DNA of 64,000 bases from Bin5 sp963662575 (GTDB taxonomy: Bacteria > Chloroflexota > Anaerolineae > Caldilineales > Caldilineaceae): the NCBI GenBank assembly GCA_963662575.1, contig OY759723.1, forward strand, positions 5,208,001 through 5,272,000. The letters run 5' to 3'. A program made the translations under genes and the position numbers. Within the stretch, counting starts at the first letter, position 1, and every line of letters begins with the position of its first letter. The notes beneath the pieces were generated by a model. It worked only from the letters and a program-made list of their open reading frames with translations. It searched no databases and had not been told where the DNA came from. This document shows positions 1-9,034 of the stretch, piece after piece.

Positions 1-2
1 AA

Positions 3-800
3 CCGGTCTGTCCGGATATGGACCTTAATGGGGACAAATTCGTTGGCGTAGATGAGGCGCTCCCTGCCTACCGCGCCGGCATCATCGGACCCAATACGCC
101 GATATACAAGCGCGCTTTTGAGGAAATGTACGAGCTGGCAACCTACTGGATCGACGGTTTCAACACGGTCGACATCGACTTGCTTTGGCGAGAGGGCAAT
201 GTGGGACTGCGTTATTCGGGGTCTTGGGAGTTTTCCCGGATGGCCAATGACCCCAATATAACTTTCGAGAGAGGCTTTCTGCCGCCGCCGCTCCCCAACA
301 GCAGCGAAATTCCAGCGACGGACAACTCGCCCGGCGCAACCGACCCGCCGCGCACGACTGCCGGTGACGGATCGGTGCCCGGCGATCTGCTGACTGCCAT
401 TCAGGGCTCAGAATATGTCACGATGGCATCCTCGACTGAAAAGGACGCCAATCTGGAACAGACGGTCGATTTCTGGATGTTCCTTACCGAACCGCAGAAC
501 AACTCATTCCTCGTCAATGAGAACCAGGCTCGCATTTCTTCGGCCGTGGACGGGACGCTCGGATCGATTTGGCAGGAGATTGCCACTTTTGAATTGCCTC
601 TCTATGAATATGCCATTGCCTGGTGGGGACAGGGCTGGTATTGGGACAATGACAACTTCATGCGATGGCGGCCTGTCTTCATCGAATGGATTACCGGCCA
701 GATCGATGAAGCGACCTTCTATGAGCGCCAGGAAGAGGAGTTTGCCGCTGGCGCGCAGCGTTACGAAGAGATTCTGCAGGAGCAGACCGACGACAGCTAG
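3..800 (+). CDS. ABC sugar-type solute-binding protein, C-terminal part
   Basis: The frame is open to the left edge of the window, so this is the C-terminal ~265 residues of a longer protein; the first internal ATG (18) is not a real start. The sequence reads as the second lobe of a family 1 extracellular solute-binding protein, with an aromatic-rich end (AWWGQGWYWDND) typical of carbohydrate-binding clefts. Close to the window edge DMDLNGDKFVGVDEA resembles an EF-hand/dockerin calcium loop, suggesting a calcium site inside the binding protein. It is followed by an Ig-like secreted protein and two MalF/MalG-like permeases, so it would be the periplasm-facing, membrane-anchored receptor of that importer. 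The N-terminal signal and lipobox lie outside the window. Substrate unknown. Confidence 0.8.
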   Translation, partial: PVCPDMDLNGDKFVGVDEALPAYRAGIIGPNTPIYKRAFEEMYELATYWIDGFNTVDIDLLWREGNVGLRYSGSWEFSRMANDPNITFERGFLPPPLPNSSEIPATDNSPGATDPPRTTAGDGSVPGDLLTAIQGSEYVTMASSTEKDANLEQTVDFWMFLTEPQNNSFLVNENQARISSAVDGTLGSIWQEIATFELPLYEYAIAWWGQGWYWDNDNFMRWRPVFIEWITGQIDEATFYERQEEEFAAGAQRYEEILQEQTDDS

Positions 801-887
801 GAGTTCGCATGAGTCGGTGGTCGGTGCCCTGGTCCGGCATTGGCCACCGGCTGCGAACAGCTGGCCACTAACAACTGGTTTTTGCCG

Positions 888-1325
888 ATGACGGGAAAAG
901 GACGGCTGCTCGCATTCGCCGCAATTGGACTGCTGCTGGCGGCTATCGCGGTTGACTATGTGCAAGCGCAGGCGCGCCTGCCAAACATAACTATCTCCGG
1001 AGGGTTTGACCAGCCCAAAGTTGTCGCCGACGGCAAGAGCTCGATCATCCTGACCGTGCGCGTGACTGAGAACGGTCAGCCGCGCGGCAACGCGTTGCTA
1101 CAGGCCTGGCTTGAATCAGGCGGCGGCCTCCTCATCCCCGAGTGGAACTATACCGACGAAGAGGGTTACGCCGAGTATACCTACACGCCCAACGCGGCCG
1201 GCCCCTATGATCTGCAGGAGGATACGATCGCGCATGTGATCGATATCAATATTGGGCGATTGTTCGAAGTTGACAAGCATTACCGAATTAAGATCCCAAT
1301 TGAAGCGCCATTGACCACCGAATAG
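888..1325 (+). CDS. small secreted Ig-like domain protein
   Basis: I place the start at the ATG at 888, because an upstream in-frame ATG (840) would put 16 polar residues before the signal peptide. The 145-residue product begins with a basic stretch and a hydrophobic helix (LLAFAAIGLLLAAIAVDYV) ending in an AQA-type signal peptidase I site near residue 28. The rest looks like a single bacterial Ig-like (Big_1/invasin-type) beta-sandwich: V-A-D-G-K-S-S at the start of the domain, then L-T-V-R-V-T-E-N-G-Q-P, and T-D-E-E-G-Y-A-E-Y-T-Y-T-P near the end. It lies between a binding-protein gene and its permeases, an unusual position for an Ig protein. It may be an accessory extracytoplasmic part of the importer; that role is inference. 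Confidence 0.62.
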   Translation: MTGKGRLLAFAAIGLLLAAIAVDYVQAQARLPNITISGGFDQPKVVADGKSSIILTVRVTENGQPRGNALLQAWLESGGGLLIPEWNYTDEEGYAEYTYTPNAAGPYDLQEDTIAHVIDINIGRLFEVDKHYRIKIPIEAPLTTE

Positions 1326-1342
1326 GGATAAGGAATATCTGC

Positions 1343-2320
1343 ATGAGCAGTGCGCAGTCAACGCAGACAAATTCGGCGCCGGGCGGCCGTCGGCGTTGGG
1401 GAAGAGAGTCTCAAACTGCTCCACTCAGCTTGCGAGCGTTTCGCCGTTCCTGGCAGGCATACGCTCTCCTTAGCCCGATCTTCGCCTTGCTGATCGTCTT
1501 TGTCTACTACCCACCCATCCTGGGTCTTATTCGCGCCTTTTTCCGCTGGCGGCCCGGCGTACCTGCCACGTTCGTCGGGCTGGACAATTTTGTCACTTAC
1601 TTCAACTACGCTGAAACGCCGCATGAGTTAGTCAATATCGTCAAGCTGATGGCGTTTGGCCTCTTTGCCGGTATCGTCATGCCATTCATCATGGCTGAAC
1701 TGATCTTTTTCGTGCGCTCACCGGCCTTGAAGGAGCTCTATCGCCTGCTGGTCATTATCCCCATGCTCGTTCCCGGCATCGTGACAGTGCTTCTTTGGCA
1801 AAAGCTCTACGACCCGTACCTTGGCCCAATTAATGACATGCTTCGTGCATTAGGCCTCGAGAACTTGGCACTGAACTGGCTGGGTGAGCATCGGGTCGCC
1901 ATTTATGCAATCATGTTTGTCGGGTTCCCCTGGGTTTGGGGCGTCGGTACGCTCATTTATTTAGGCGGCTTGGGGCAAATCTCCCAATCGGTTTATGAAG
2001 CGGCAGCCCTTGACGGCTGCACCGGCCTCGGTCGCGTTATGCGTATCGACCTTCCCCTGGTCCTGGGGCAGGTACGCCTGCTGGCCATCCTGGCCGTGAT
2101 AAACGCCATCACTGCTTTCCAGAATATACTGGTGCTCACCGATGGAGGACCGGGATTCTCGACGATGGTGCCGGGGCTGACGATGTTCCATTCGGCCTTC
2201 CGCGCCCAAAAATTCGGTTACTCCTCGGCCATTGGCCTGATGCTTTTTGTCATCGCCATGTCAGGGACACTGATCATCAATCGCGGCATTCGGCCCACAG
2301 GTGAAGACCTGACGCGATAG
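1343..2320 (+). CDS. ABC sugar transporter permease, MalF-like
   Basis: 325-residue inner-membrane permease with about six hydrophobic segments, the first after a long basic cytoplasmic N-terminus (residues 1-35). The cytoplasmic coupling loop that docks on the ATPase is seen as EAAALDGCTGLGRVMRIDLP from residue 219, matching the EAA consensus of binding-protein-dependent permeases. AAGGAA lies about eight bases before the ATG. The gene starts 17 bases after the Ig-like protein and 68 bases before its MalG-like partner, so the two permeases should form the heterodimeric channel of one importer. No ATPase gene follows. Confidence 0.93.
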   Translation: MSSAQSTQTNSAPGGRRRWGRESQTAPLSLRAFRRSWQAYALLSPIFALLIVFVYYPPILGLIRAFFRWRPGVPATFVGLDNFVTYFNYAETPHELVNIVKLMAFGLFAGIVMPFIMAELIFFVRSPALKELYRLLVIIPMLVPGIVTVLLWQKLYDPYLGPINDMLRALGLENLALNWLGEHRVAIYAIMFVGFPWVWGVGTLIYLGGLGQISQSVYEAAALDGCTGLGRVMRIDLPLVLGQVRLLAILAVINAITAFQNILVLTDGGPGFSTMVPGLTMFHSAFRAQKFGYSSAIGLMLFVIAMSGTLIINRGIRPTGEDLTR

Positions 2321-2388
2321 GTCGCTGTCCATCGAGCAGCTCTGGCAAACGTAGGTAAGACCCTATAGTTCTACTGCAGGAAATCACT

Positions 2389-3255
2389 ATGGCCACACAA
2401 ATTCAGAGAACCGATCGCCGTCGCCCATTTGCGTTTTCCCAGTTGGGGCTGCACCTGATCATTATCTTCCTGCTGCTTCTGTCTCTGATTCCAACGGTGA
2501 TCATGTTAAACCTGTCCTTCAAGAACGGACTCCAGTACCGCTGGGAACGCTGGAATCTGAGCCTGCCATTGCGCGGCTCCAACTATTTGTCGGCCTGGGA
2601 TGTGATCGACGCCTATATGTTGAACACGGTGATCGTGGCCGCAGTCGGGCTGGCCGGCGTTCTGATTCTTTCCCTGGTTGGCGGCTACGTATTCGCCCGT
2701 ATGCGCTTTCCACTGCGTGAACCGCTCTATTACGCCATCATCGCATTGCTGATGGTGCCATGGGTGCTCTCGTTCATCCCCGCTTACATGCTCTACAACA
2801 ATCTCGGCCTGCTCAACACCCGTTGGGCCTTAATCATCCCCAATGTAGCCGGCGGGCCCATCTTCGGCATTTTTCTCATGCGAGCCTTCATCACCGGCAT
2901 CCCCGAGGAGCTCTACGAGTCGGCCCGTTGCGACGGCGCGGGTGCGTGGTCACTCATCTGGAGCATAACGTTTCCTCTGAGCCTTCCGGGCCTCGCCACC
3001 CTCTCGGTGCTCAATTTTGTGGCCGAGTGGAACTCGTTCCTGTGGCCGCTGGTGACGATCAGCGATATGAGCAAACAGGTGATTTCGGTGGGCCTTTTCC
3101 GCCTGTCGCGAACGACAAATGACAGCGTCGATTTCGGCTCCGGCGGCCCCCTTTTCGCCGGCTATGTGCTGGCTTCGATACCCCTTGTCATACTCTTTAT
3201 CGTTCTCGGTAAGTTCTACGTCGAAGGGCTGGTTGAATCCGGCATCAAGATGTAG
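2389..3255 (+). CDS. ABC sugar transporter permease, MalG-like
   Basis: 288-residue permease with an N-terminal transmembrane helix at about residues 20-40 and five more hydrophobic segments. The EAA coupling motif starts near residue 177 (ESARCDGAGAWSLIWSITFP). AGGAAA sits seven bases upstream of the ATG. The C-terminus (LVESGIKM) is close to the short V-x-G-[IL]-K ending usual in MalG-type permeases. It pairs with the MalF-like gene just upstream; together with the truncated binding protein at the window start they make one importer lacking its own ATP-binding subunit here. Confidence 0.93.
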   Translation: MATQIQRTDRRRPFAFSQLGLHLIIIFLLLLSLIPTVIMLNLSFKNGLQYRWERWNLSLPLRGSNYLSAWDVIDAYMLNTVIVAAVGLAGVLILSLVGGYVFARMRFPLREPLYYAIIALLMVPWVLSFIPAYMLYNNLGLLNTRWALIIPNVAGGPIFGIFLMRAFITGIPEELYESARCDGAGAWSLIWSITFPLSLPGLATLSVLNFVAEWNSFLWPLVTISDMSKQVISVGLFRLSRTTNDSVDFGSGGPLFAGYVLASIPLVILFIVLGKFYVEGLVESGIKM

Positions 3256-3276
3256 GGCTCTCGAACAGCTGCGATT

Positions 3277-3292
3277 GAATATTTGAATATTC
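3277..3292. promoter_or_regulatory. inverted repeat upstream of second sugar importer
   Basis: GAATAT-N4-ATATTC, a 6-bp inverted repeat in the 154-bp gap between the MalG-like gene and the next binding-protein gene. It could be an operator for a sugar-responsive repressor or chance AT-rich symmetry. I could not find a convincing -35/-10 pair beside it. Confidence 0.25.
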
Positions 3293-3409
3293 GCTCCCCC
3301 CGAATCGCCATTACTCTAGTGTCGTTTCAGTTGGCCAAGTAGACATTATGACTTCTGTAATTGGATTCGAAGGACAGATTAGATATTGAACCGAAAGGGG
3401 TCAAAGACC

Positions 3410-4768
3410 ATGCGAAGAATGCGAGTTAGCAGACGGGAATTCTTGTCGGTGGCGGGCGCGGCAGGCGGCGCGGCTGTCTTGGCTGCCTGTGCGCCCGCGG
3501 CTACAGAAGAGCAGCAGGGCGCCGCACCGGCAATGGAAGACGTGGAGCTTCAGCTGGCAGGATGGCCGGGTCAGGGGCCGGAGCTTATCGAAGGGCTGGA
3601 GACATTCGAAGAAGAGAATCCCGGAATCAAGGCCACTTGGGTAGAGACACCGGGAGATTACCGCGCAAAACTGCTTTCCATGATCGCGGCCGGCACGCCG
3701 CCCGATACTGCTTTCAGCGCCGACTTCTACACGTTCGCCCGCGATGGACTTCTGATTGATATCACGGACATGCTGATGGCCGATCCTTTGCTGGGCGCCG
3801 AAGACTATTTCATCCAGCCGCAGGAAGAGGAGCGCTGCACGTGGGAAGGACGCTGGTATGGCATTGGCTCCTGCTGGGTCTGCCACCAGATTTACTACAA
3901 TCGCGCCATCTTCGAAGAGGAAGGCATCGACCCGCCCAGCAACGATCCTGACGAAATCTGGACGTGGGACCACTTCGTGGACGTAGCACGCCAGATGACG
4001 GTGGACGGGAACGGCAACCATCCCGGAGACAGTGGATTCGACATCGAGAACGTCGAACGCTGGGGCATGAACATCCCTTATTGGATGCACTCGTCCTTCG
4101 TCCTTTCGAATGGCGGCTATGTCTGGCATCCGGAGACGAGGCTCTACGGCTACGACCAACCAGAAGCGATAGAGGCAGTGCAGGAGGTAGCTGATTTAGT
4201 GCTGGTCGACCAGGTGATGCCGAATTCTGGGACGTTTGAGGCAATCGGCATGGGCTTCGTGCAGCTGCTGGAGACGCGCACGATGGCAATGGTAGTTGAG
4301 GGCTCGTGGTCGATGGCCTATACACATGATATGCAGGAGCCGCTTGGCACTGCCGTACTGCCCAAGATGAAGGTGCCCGCCACCTGGCTGTCGGCTCATC
4401 TGCACACCATTATGCAGGGTACGAAGCACGTGGATGAATCCTGGAAGCTGGTCCGTTTCCTCAGCAGCCCCTATTACCAGGAACTTTTCCTGGTCTCTGG
4501 CCTCTGGTTACCCAGCCAGACGGCACTGATGGAAAAAGAGGCGATGGACCGCTGGATGTCTCTTGAGGTGCACCGGGAAGGGTACAGAGATATCGTGACC
4601 AAATGGGTGCCGGATTACGGGCATCCGATGTACGGACCTCCCGGGGAAGGCGAGGCGAGCGGTTTCATCACGCCGGCGCTGGACGCCGTCTGGATCGGCG
4701 ACAAGAGCGCCGAGGAGGCGCTGCTGGAGGCCACGCCAAAGGCAAACGAAGTCCTGGAGAACGCATAG
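3410..4768 (+). CDS. ABC sugar-binding lipoprotein with Tat signal
   Basis: Extracellular solute-binding protein (family 1), about 452 residues from the ATG at 3410; an in-frame TTG at 3386 is the alternative. AAAGGGG about ten bases before the ATG supports the later start. The N-terminus has a twin-arginine motif (SRREFL) followed by an Ala/Gly-rich hydrophobic stretch and the lipobox VLAAC, so the protein should be exported folded and then lipid-anchored. Typical family regions include a conserved aromatic segment (WYGIGSCWVCHQIYYN) and the C-terminal closing helix. It heads a second sugar importer with the permeases at 4870 and 5872. Most other binding proteins in the window carry ordinary Sec lipoprotein signals, so the Tat signal is a distinguishing feature. 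Confidence 0.92.
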   Translation: MRRMRVSRREFLSVAGAAGGAAVLAACAPAATEEQQGAAPAMEDVELQLAGWPGQGPELIEGLETFEEENPGIKATWVETPGDYRAKLLSMIAAGTPPDTAFSADFYTFARDGLLIDITDMLMADPLLGAEDYFIQPQEEERCTWEGRWYGIGSCWVCHQIYYNRAIFEEEGIDPPSNDPDEIWTWDHFVDVARQMTVDGNGNHPGDSGFDIENVERWGMNIPYWMHSSFVLSNGGYVWHPETRLYGYDQPEAIEAVQEVADLVLVDQVMPNSGTFEAIGMGFVQLLETRTMAMVVEGSWSMAYTHDMQEPLGTAVLPKMKVPATWLSAHLHTIMQGTKHVDESWKLVRFLSSPYYQELFLVSGLWLPSQTALMEKEAMDRWMSLEVHREGYRDIVTKWVPDYGHPMYGPPGEGEASGFITPALDAVWIGDKSAEEALLEATPKANEVLENA

Positions 4769-4777
4769 TCCGCTGAT

Positions 4778-4825
4778 CGCGGCGGGTGGGCAAAGTCTAT
4801 ATAGAGGCTTAGTTCACTCGCCGCG
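4778..4825 (+). terminator. hairpin after binding-protein gene
   Basis: CGCGGCGGGTG pairs with CACTCGCCGCG (11 bp, one G-T) across a 26-base loop in the 101-bp gap between the Tat binding protein and its first permease. No U-tract follows. It may partly terminate or protect the upstream mRNA end, lowering permease expression. Confidence 0.4.
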
Positions 4826-4869
4826 CACTACCTGCACTTCCCCGCTTTGCGCTGAACTCGGATGGAAGT

Positions 4870-5790
4870 ATGGCCACGATAAACCAGAGGCTAGGCCGTT
4901 GGGGTCTGAATTCGCCCGCGGCCAGAAGAAACATCACCGGATACATTTTTATATCCCCCTTCATTCTTGGCGTCCTCGTCTGGTTTCTTCTTCCGGCCCT
5001 CACCGCCGGATGGCTGACATTCCAGAAGTGGAATCTGATCACGCCGCCGCGTTTTATCGGCCTGGACAACATCGAGAACCTCGTAGAAGACGAGCTCTTT
5101 CTGCAGTCGCTGAAAGTTACCACCATGTACACGCTGGTGGCGGTCCCTCTTGGCCTGGTGCTGAGTTTCTTTATCGCGTTGCTGCTCAATACAAAGATGC
5201 GCGGCATCAGTATCTATCGCACGGTCTATTACCTCCCCAGTATTGTCCCGGCGGTGGCGAGCGCGGTTCTCTGGGCCTTCATCCTGAACTCGGAGTTCGG
5301 ACTGCTCAACGCCGGACTGCGCGCGATCGGCCTTCCCAAAATCCTCTGGTTGCAGGAACCGGAGTGGGCATTGCCCGCTCTGATTCTGATGAGTCTGTGG
5401 GGACTGGGAGCCACCATGGTGATCTACCTGGCGGGACTGCAGGGCATACCCGATGTGTATTATGAAGCGGCAGAGATCGATGGGGCCGGCGCCGGGAGCA
5501 AGCTGCTGCATGTCACCATTCCTCTCCTGTCCCCCGTCATTTTCTTCAACCTGGTCATGGGCGTCATCGCCAGTTTCCAGATATTCACCGCCGGCTACCT
5601 GATCACCAGCGGAGGTCCACAGAACGCTACACTTTTCTACGTCCTGTACCTGTATCGCGCGGGATTTCTGCACCTCAAAATGGGGTATGCGGCTGCCCTT
5701 GCGTGGGTGCTTTTCATCATCATTATGGGGCTGACGGTACTCATCTTTAAGTACGTGGGAAGCATGATTTATTACGAAGACACCCGTTGA
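4870..5790 (+). CDS. ABC sugar transporter permease, MalF-like
   Basis: 306-residue membrane permease; about six hydrophobic segments beginning at residue ~24 (YIFISPFILGVLVWFLLPAL). The coupling motif EAAEIDGAGAGSKLLHVTIP begins near residue 199. It follows the Tat-type binding protein by 101 bp and is followed 81 bp later by a MalG-like partner. The ribosome-binding site is weak (GGAAGT very close to the ATG), consistent with modest expression compared with the binding protein. It forms half of the second sugar-type channel. Confidence 0.93.
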   Translation: MATINQRLGRWGLNSPAARRNITGYIFISPFILGVLVWFLLPALTAGWLTFQKWNLITPPRFIGLDNIENLVEDELFLQSLKVTTMYTLVAVPLGLVLSFFIALLLNTKMRGISIYRTVYYLPSIVPAVASAVLWAFILNSEFGLLNAGLRAIGLPKILWLQEPEWALPALILMSLWGLGATMVIYLAGLQGIPDVYYEAAEIDGAGAGSKLLHVTIPLLSPVIFFNLVMGVIASFQIFTAGYLITSGGPQNATLFYVLYLYRAGFLHLKMGYAAALAWVLFIIIMGLTVLIFKYVGSMIYYEDTR

Positions 5791-5871
5791 CAATGAGCTC
5801 ATGGCAGAAGTAAGCAGAAAGCGGGCCTCCGTTCGGGGGACTGACCGGGAAGCAGAGGGCTGGAGAACGAC

Positions 5872-6735
5872 GTGTTAAAGAATGCCGGACAGCGAACTCT
5901 AATTCAACTGATTCTTTTGGTTGGAGCGATCCTTATGGCGCTTCCATTCCTTTGGATGGTAAGCAGCTCGCTGAAGCACGAACTTCACATATTTCAGTTT
6001 CCGCCCCAGATCTTCCCCAACCCGATTCGCTGGCAAAACTACCCCGAAGCGCTGGCGAACCCGAATGCGATGCCGTTCTACGTATACGTCAAGAACACGG
6101 TGACTATTGTCATCGTGCGCGAAGCGGCGGTCATTCTTTCCGCCTCCTTCTGTGCCTATGGCTTTGCGCGGCTGCGTTTTGTGGGACGCGACATCTGGTT
6201 TGGCATTGTTCTTGCAACGATGATGGTTCCTTACATTGTCCTGATGGTGCCGACCTATGTGCTCTTTGCCCGTCTTGGTTGGATCGACACCTTTCTTCCA
6301 CTCACCGTACCGTGGTTCTTCGGAGGCGGCGCCTTTAACATTTTTCTACTGCGCCAGTTCTTCCGCACCATTCCTGAAGAGCTGGCGGATGCAGCTCGAA
6401 TCGACGGTTGCAACGAGTTTGCCATCTATGCGCGCATTTTGATGCCCCTGGCCAAACCCGGCCTGATAGCGGTGGCGATCTTTACTTTCATCGATGGCTG
6501 GAACGATTTCATGGGCCCGCTGCTCTATCTCAACTCGCCGGAAAACTACACGGTTGCCCTGGGGCTTGCACTCTTCCGCGCGGCCGTGGGAGGAATGGGA
6601 TCTGCTGGCGGGCGCTCTCGCTGGGACTGGCTGATGGCCGCTTCGACGGCCATGGTTATTCCGGTCATTCTTGTTTTCTTTGCATTGCAGCGCTACTTTG
6701 TTAAGGGAGTTGTAATGAGCGGGCTGAAGGGTTGA
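5872..6735 (+). CDS. ABC sugar transporter permease, MalG-like
   Basis: 287-residue permease starting at GTG (5872), with GGAG eight bases upstream. A first membrane helix lies at residues ~10-30, and the EAA coupling loop is ELADAARIDGCNEFAIYARI near residue 170. The protein ends VVMSGLKG, the usual MalG-type tail. It completes the second sugar importer (binding protein 3410, MalF-like 4870). No ATP-binding gene follows; the next gene is a dioxygenase. Confidence 0.93.
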   Translation: MLKNAGQRTLIQLILLVGAILMALPFLWMVSSSLKHELHIFQFPPQIFPNPIRWQNYPEALANPNAMPFYVYVKNTVTIVIVREAAVILSASFCAYGFARLRFVGRDIWFGIVLATMMVPYIVLMVPTYVLFARLGWIDTFLPLTVPWFFGGGAFNIFLLRQFFRTIPEELADAARIDGCNEFAIYARILMPLAKPGLIAVAIFTFIDGWNDFMGPLLYLNSPENYTVALGLALFRAAVGGMGSAGGRSRWDWLMAASTAMVIPVILVFFALQRYFVKGVVMSGLKG

Positions 6736-6837
6736 ATTCGGAACAGACGCAGGGGGCATTGCGGTCTCTGACGCTGCCTATTCCATGCTGGTATTTCCAC
6801 AGAAACGTAAAGGACCTTTCTCAAGGAGTGCAGAATA

Positions 6838-7788
6838 ATGTTCACGCAAGCCCAGATCGACCAATTTCACCGCGATGGTGTCATCGTCGCCAAGGGAGTA
6901 ATTCAGGGCGAGGAGTTGGCCGCCCTCCGCAAGGCAGCCGACCGCGTCATGGAGGAAGGCATCGCCGACGTCGACGAAGCCGACCACCGCTATCGCCCGA
7001 ATCCCGACGGCTCGCGCACCTATTTCCGCAGCGAAAAGATGTGGGACCGGGACCCGGTATTTCAAGCGGTGACGGTCAACCCTTCGCTACTAGCCCATTA
7101 CGGTCAGTTGGTCGGTCATCCATTCATGCCAATCGTCGACTCCTTCGTCTGCAAGATTCCCGAAGGCGATGTACCGGTCCACTGGCACCAAGACCCGCCG
7201 TTTGGCGATCCTGAATGGCCTGATACCCACGCTATCCCCAACATTGACGCCGACATTTACCTGGATCACGCAACAATCGAGAACGGTTGCGTGTGGGCGA
7301 TTCCGGGGCACCACCTGGTCGGCCATGTAGAGGTGGAGAACTACTCGGAGGATGCCCTGTTCGAAGAACTGGGCGCGGTGCCGATCGAGCTGGGGCCGGG
7401 CGACGTCAGCTTCCACTGCCTCTCCGCGCCGCACGGCTCCGCCGGCAACCGCACTGGCGACCTGCGCCGCACCTTCTATGTGCATTACATGAACCGCGAG
7501 GTCCAGCAGCAGAGCTACGGCCACCTTGGCTACGTCCAGGATTTGGAGAGAGATCGCGGTCTTTTCGACGCCCGCGCATTGGCTGCAGCGCAGAAAATGA
7601 TCGATGCGCGCACGGCGCTGGGCTACGGCGGCCTGGAAGGCGAGGATGTGCTCCTGAGTGAAGAAGGCTTCGAATTCACCGGCGTGCCGAGGACACCGCC
7701 CAGACATTGGGGCACGTTGATCGCTGCCATGTCCGAGGACGAGATCAGGCGCAAGAAAAGCCTGACCTTCTTGACGCCGGCGACTTAG
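6838..7788 (+). CDS. PhyH-family Fe(II)/2-oxoglutarate dioxygenase, copy 1
   Basis: 316 residues, of the phytanoyl-CoA dioxygenase family: oxygen-dependent hydroxylation of a small organic substrate with 2-oxoglutarate and iron. The iron triad is visible as H117-Q-D119 (VHWHQDPP) and H199, with R209/R210 binding the cosubstrate in the family pattern H-x-S-x-x-N-x-[ST]-x-x-x-R (HGSAGNRTGDLRR). AAGGAG lies ten bases upstream of the ATG. The next gene is a full-length paralog of identical length. Family members act on very different substrates, including ectoine, mitomycin and halogenation targets, so the substrate stays open. The upstream sugar importer and the downstream propeller protein are the only contextual hints. 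Confidence 0.9.
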   Translation: MFTQAQIDQFHRDGVIVAKGVIQGEELAALRKAADRVMEEGIADVDEADHRYRPNPDGSRTYFRSEKMWDRDPVFQAVTVNPSLLAHYGQLVGHPFMPIVDSFVCKIPEGDVPVHWHQDPPFGDPEWPDTHAIPNIDADIYLDHATIENGCVWAIPGHHLVGHVEVENYSEDALFEELGAVPIELGPGDVSFHCLSAPHGSAGNRTGDLRRTFYVHYMNREVQQQSYGHLGYVQDLERDRGLFDARALAAAQKMIDARTALGYGGLEGEDVLLSEEGFEFTGVPRTPPRHWGTLIAAMSEDEIRRKKSLTFLTPAT

Positions 7789-7998
7789 CCTGCGCCATCC
7801 TTCCAAGCACTGCCTTCTGGCCAACACGGCCCCGGCTTCCGCTCCGAAGTCCCGCTGACTTCAGGGAGCTTCTCGCAATGCGACCCCTCCGTAAACCTGC
7901 AGCACGCTAAAAGAGACCTCCCGCGCGTGGGCGTTAGTTCCGATTCAAGGCAACGCCAACGAAATTACGTGATGCATTCTTGAAAGGAAGGTAGGCGC

Positions 7999-8949
7999 AT
8001 GTTCACACAAGCACAAATCGATCACTTTCACCGCGACGGCATCATCGTCGCCCGGGGCGTTATACAAGGTGAAGAGTTGGCCGCATTGCGCAAAGCAGCC
8101 GACCGTGTCGTGGCAGAGGGAATAGCCGACACTGATCAAACCGACCATCGTTATCGCGCCAACGCTGATGGCATACCGACCTATTTTCGCAGCGAATTGA
8201 TGTGGGATCGGGACCCGATTTTCCAGGCGGTGACGGTCAACCCGTCGCTTTTGACCTGTTTCGGCCAGCTGGTCGGCCATCCCTTCATGCCGGTCGCAGA
8301 CTCCTTTGTTTGCAAGATCCCCGAGGGCGATCTTCCCATTCACTGGCACCAGGACCCGCCCTACGGCGATCCCGAATGGTCCGAAACGCACCCCGTTCCC
8401 AACATCGACGCCGACATCTACCTGGATCAATCGACGATCAAAAACGGCTGTGTGTGGGTGATTCCGGGCCACCACCTGGTCGGCCACGTAGAGGTGGAGA
8501 ACTATTCGGAAGACGCCTTGTTCGACGAACTGGGCGCGGTGCCGATTGAAATGGAACCGGGCGATGTCAGTTTCCACTGCATTTCAGCGCCGCACGGCTC
8601 CGCCGGCAACCGTACCGGCGACCTGAGGCGCACTTTCTACATTCATTACCTGAACGCGGAAACCCAATACCGGTGCTACGGCCAGAAGGACAGAATTCAG
8701 AAATTGAAAGACAGACTCGGCCTGTTCGACGCCCGCGCGCTAGCCGCGGTCCAGGAGATGATTGCCACACGCAAGGCGCTGGGCTATGGCGGCCTGGAAT
8801 GGAGCAGTTTTCGCCTGAACGAGGAAGGCTTCGAGTTCACCGGCGAGCCGAGGACGCCGCCCCGTCACTGGGGCACGTTGATCGCTGCCATGTCCGAGGA
8901 AGAGAAAAAGCGCAAGAAGAGCCTCAACTTTCTGACAGAATCCGCGTAG
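7999..8949 (+). CDS. PhyH-family Fe(II)/2-oxoglutarate dioxygenase, copy 2
   Basis: Also 316 residues and aligned to the preceding dioxygenase without a gap; by eye roughly three quarters or more of the residues are identical. The iron ligands H117, D119 and H199 and the arginine pair are retained, so both copies should be active. Differences cluster in residues ~220-245 and ~268-276, near the C-terminal cap, which could change substrate choice. AAAGGAAGG precedes the ATG. A 210-bp spacer with nothing recognisable separates the copies. This is a tandem duplication old enough for divergence, with both copies kept intact. Confidence 0.9.
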   Translation: MFTQAQIDHFHRDGIIVARGVIQGEELAALRKAADRVVAEGIADTDQTDHRYRANADGIPTYFRSELMWDRDPIFQAVTVNPSLLTCFGQLVGHPFMPVADSFVCKIPEGDLPIHWHQDPPYGDPEWSETHPVPNIDADIYLDQSTIKNGCVWVIPGHHLVGHVEVENYSEDALFDELGAVPIEMEPGDVSFHCISAPHGSAGNRTGDLRRTFYIHYLNAETQYRCYGQKDRIQKLKDRLGLFDARALAAVQEMIATRKALGYGGLEWSSFRLNEEGFEFTGEPRTPPRHWGTLIAAMSEEEKKRKKSLNFLTESA

Positions 8950-9034
8950 CCGACACCGGGCGACAAACCAGTTTCAAGCCACAAAAAGAGCGCGCAGCCC
9001 GGCATTTCTCGGTTTTGCAAGAGGAGCCGCCGCC

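Noticed and set aside
4891..5802. 303-codon frame on the minus strand opposite the MalF-like permease
   Set aside because: Entirely antisense to a clear permease; highly charged sequence with no family features.
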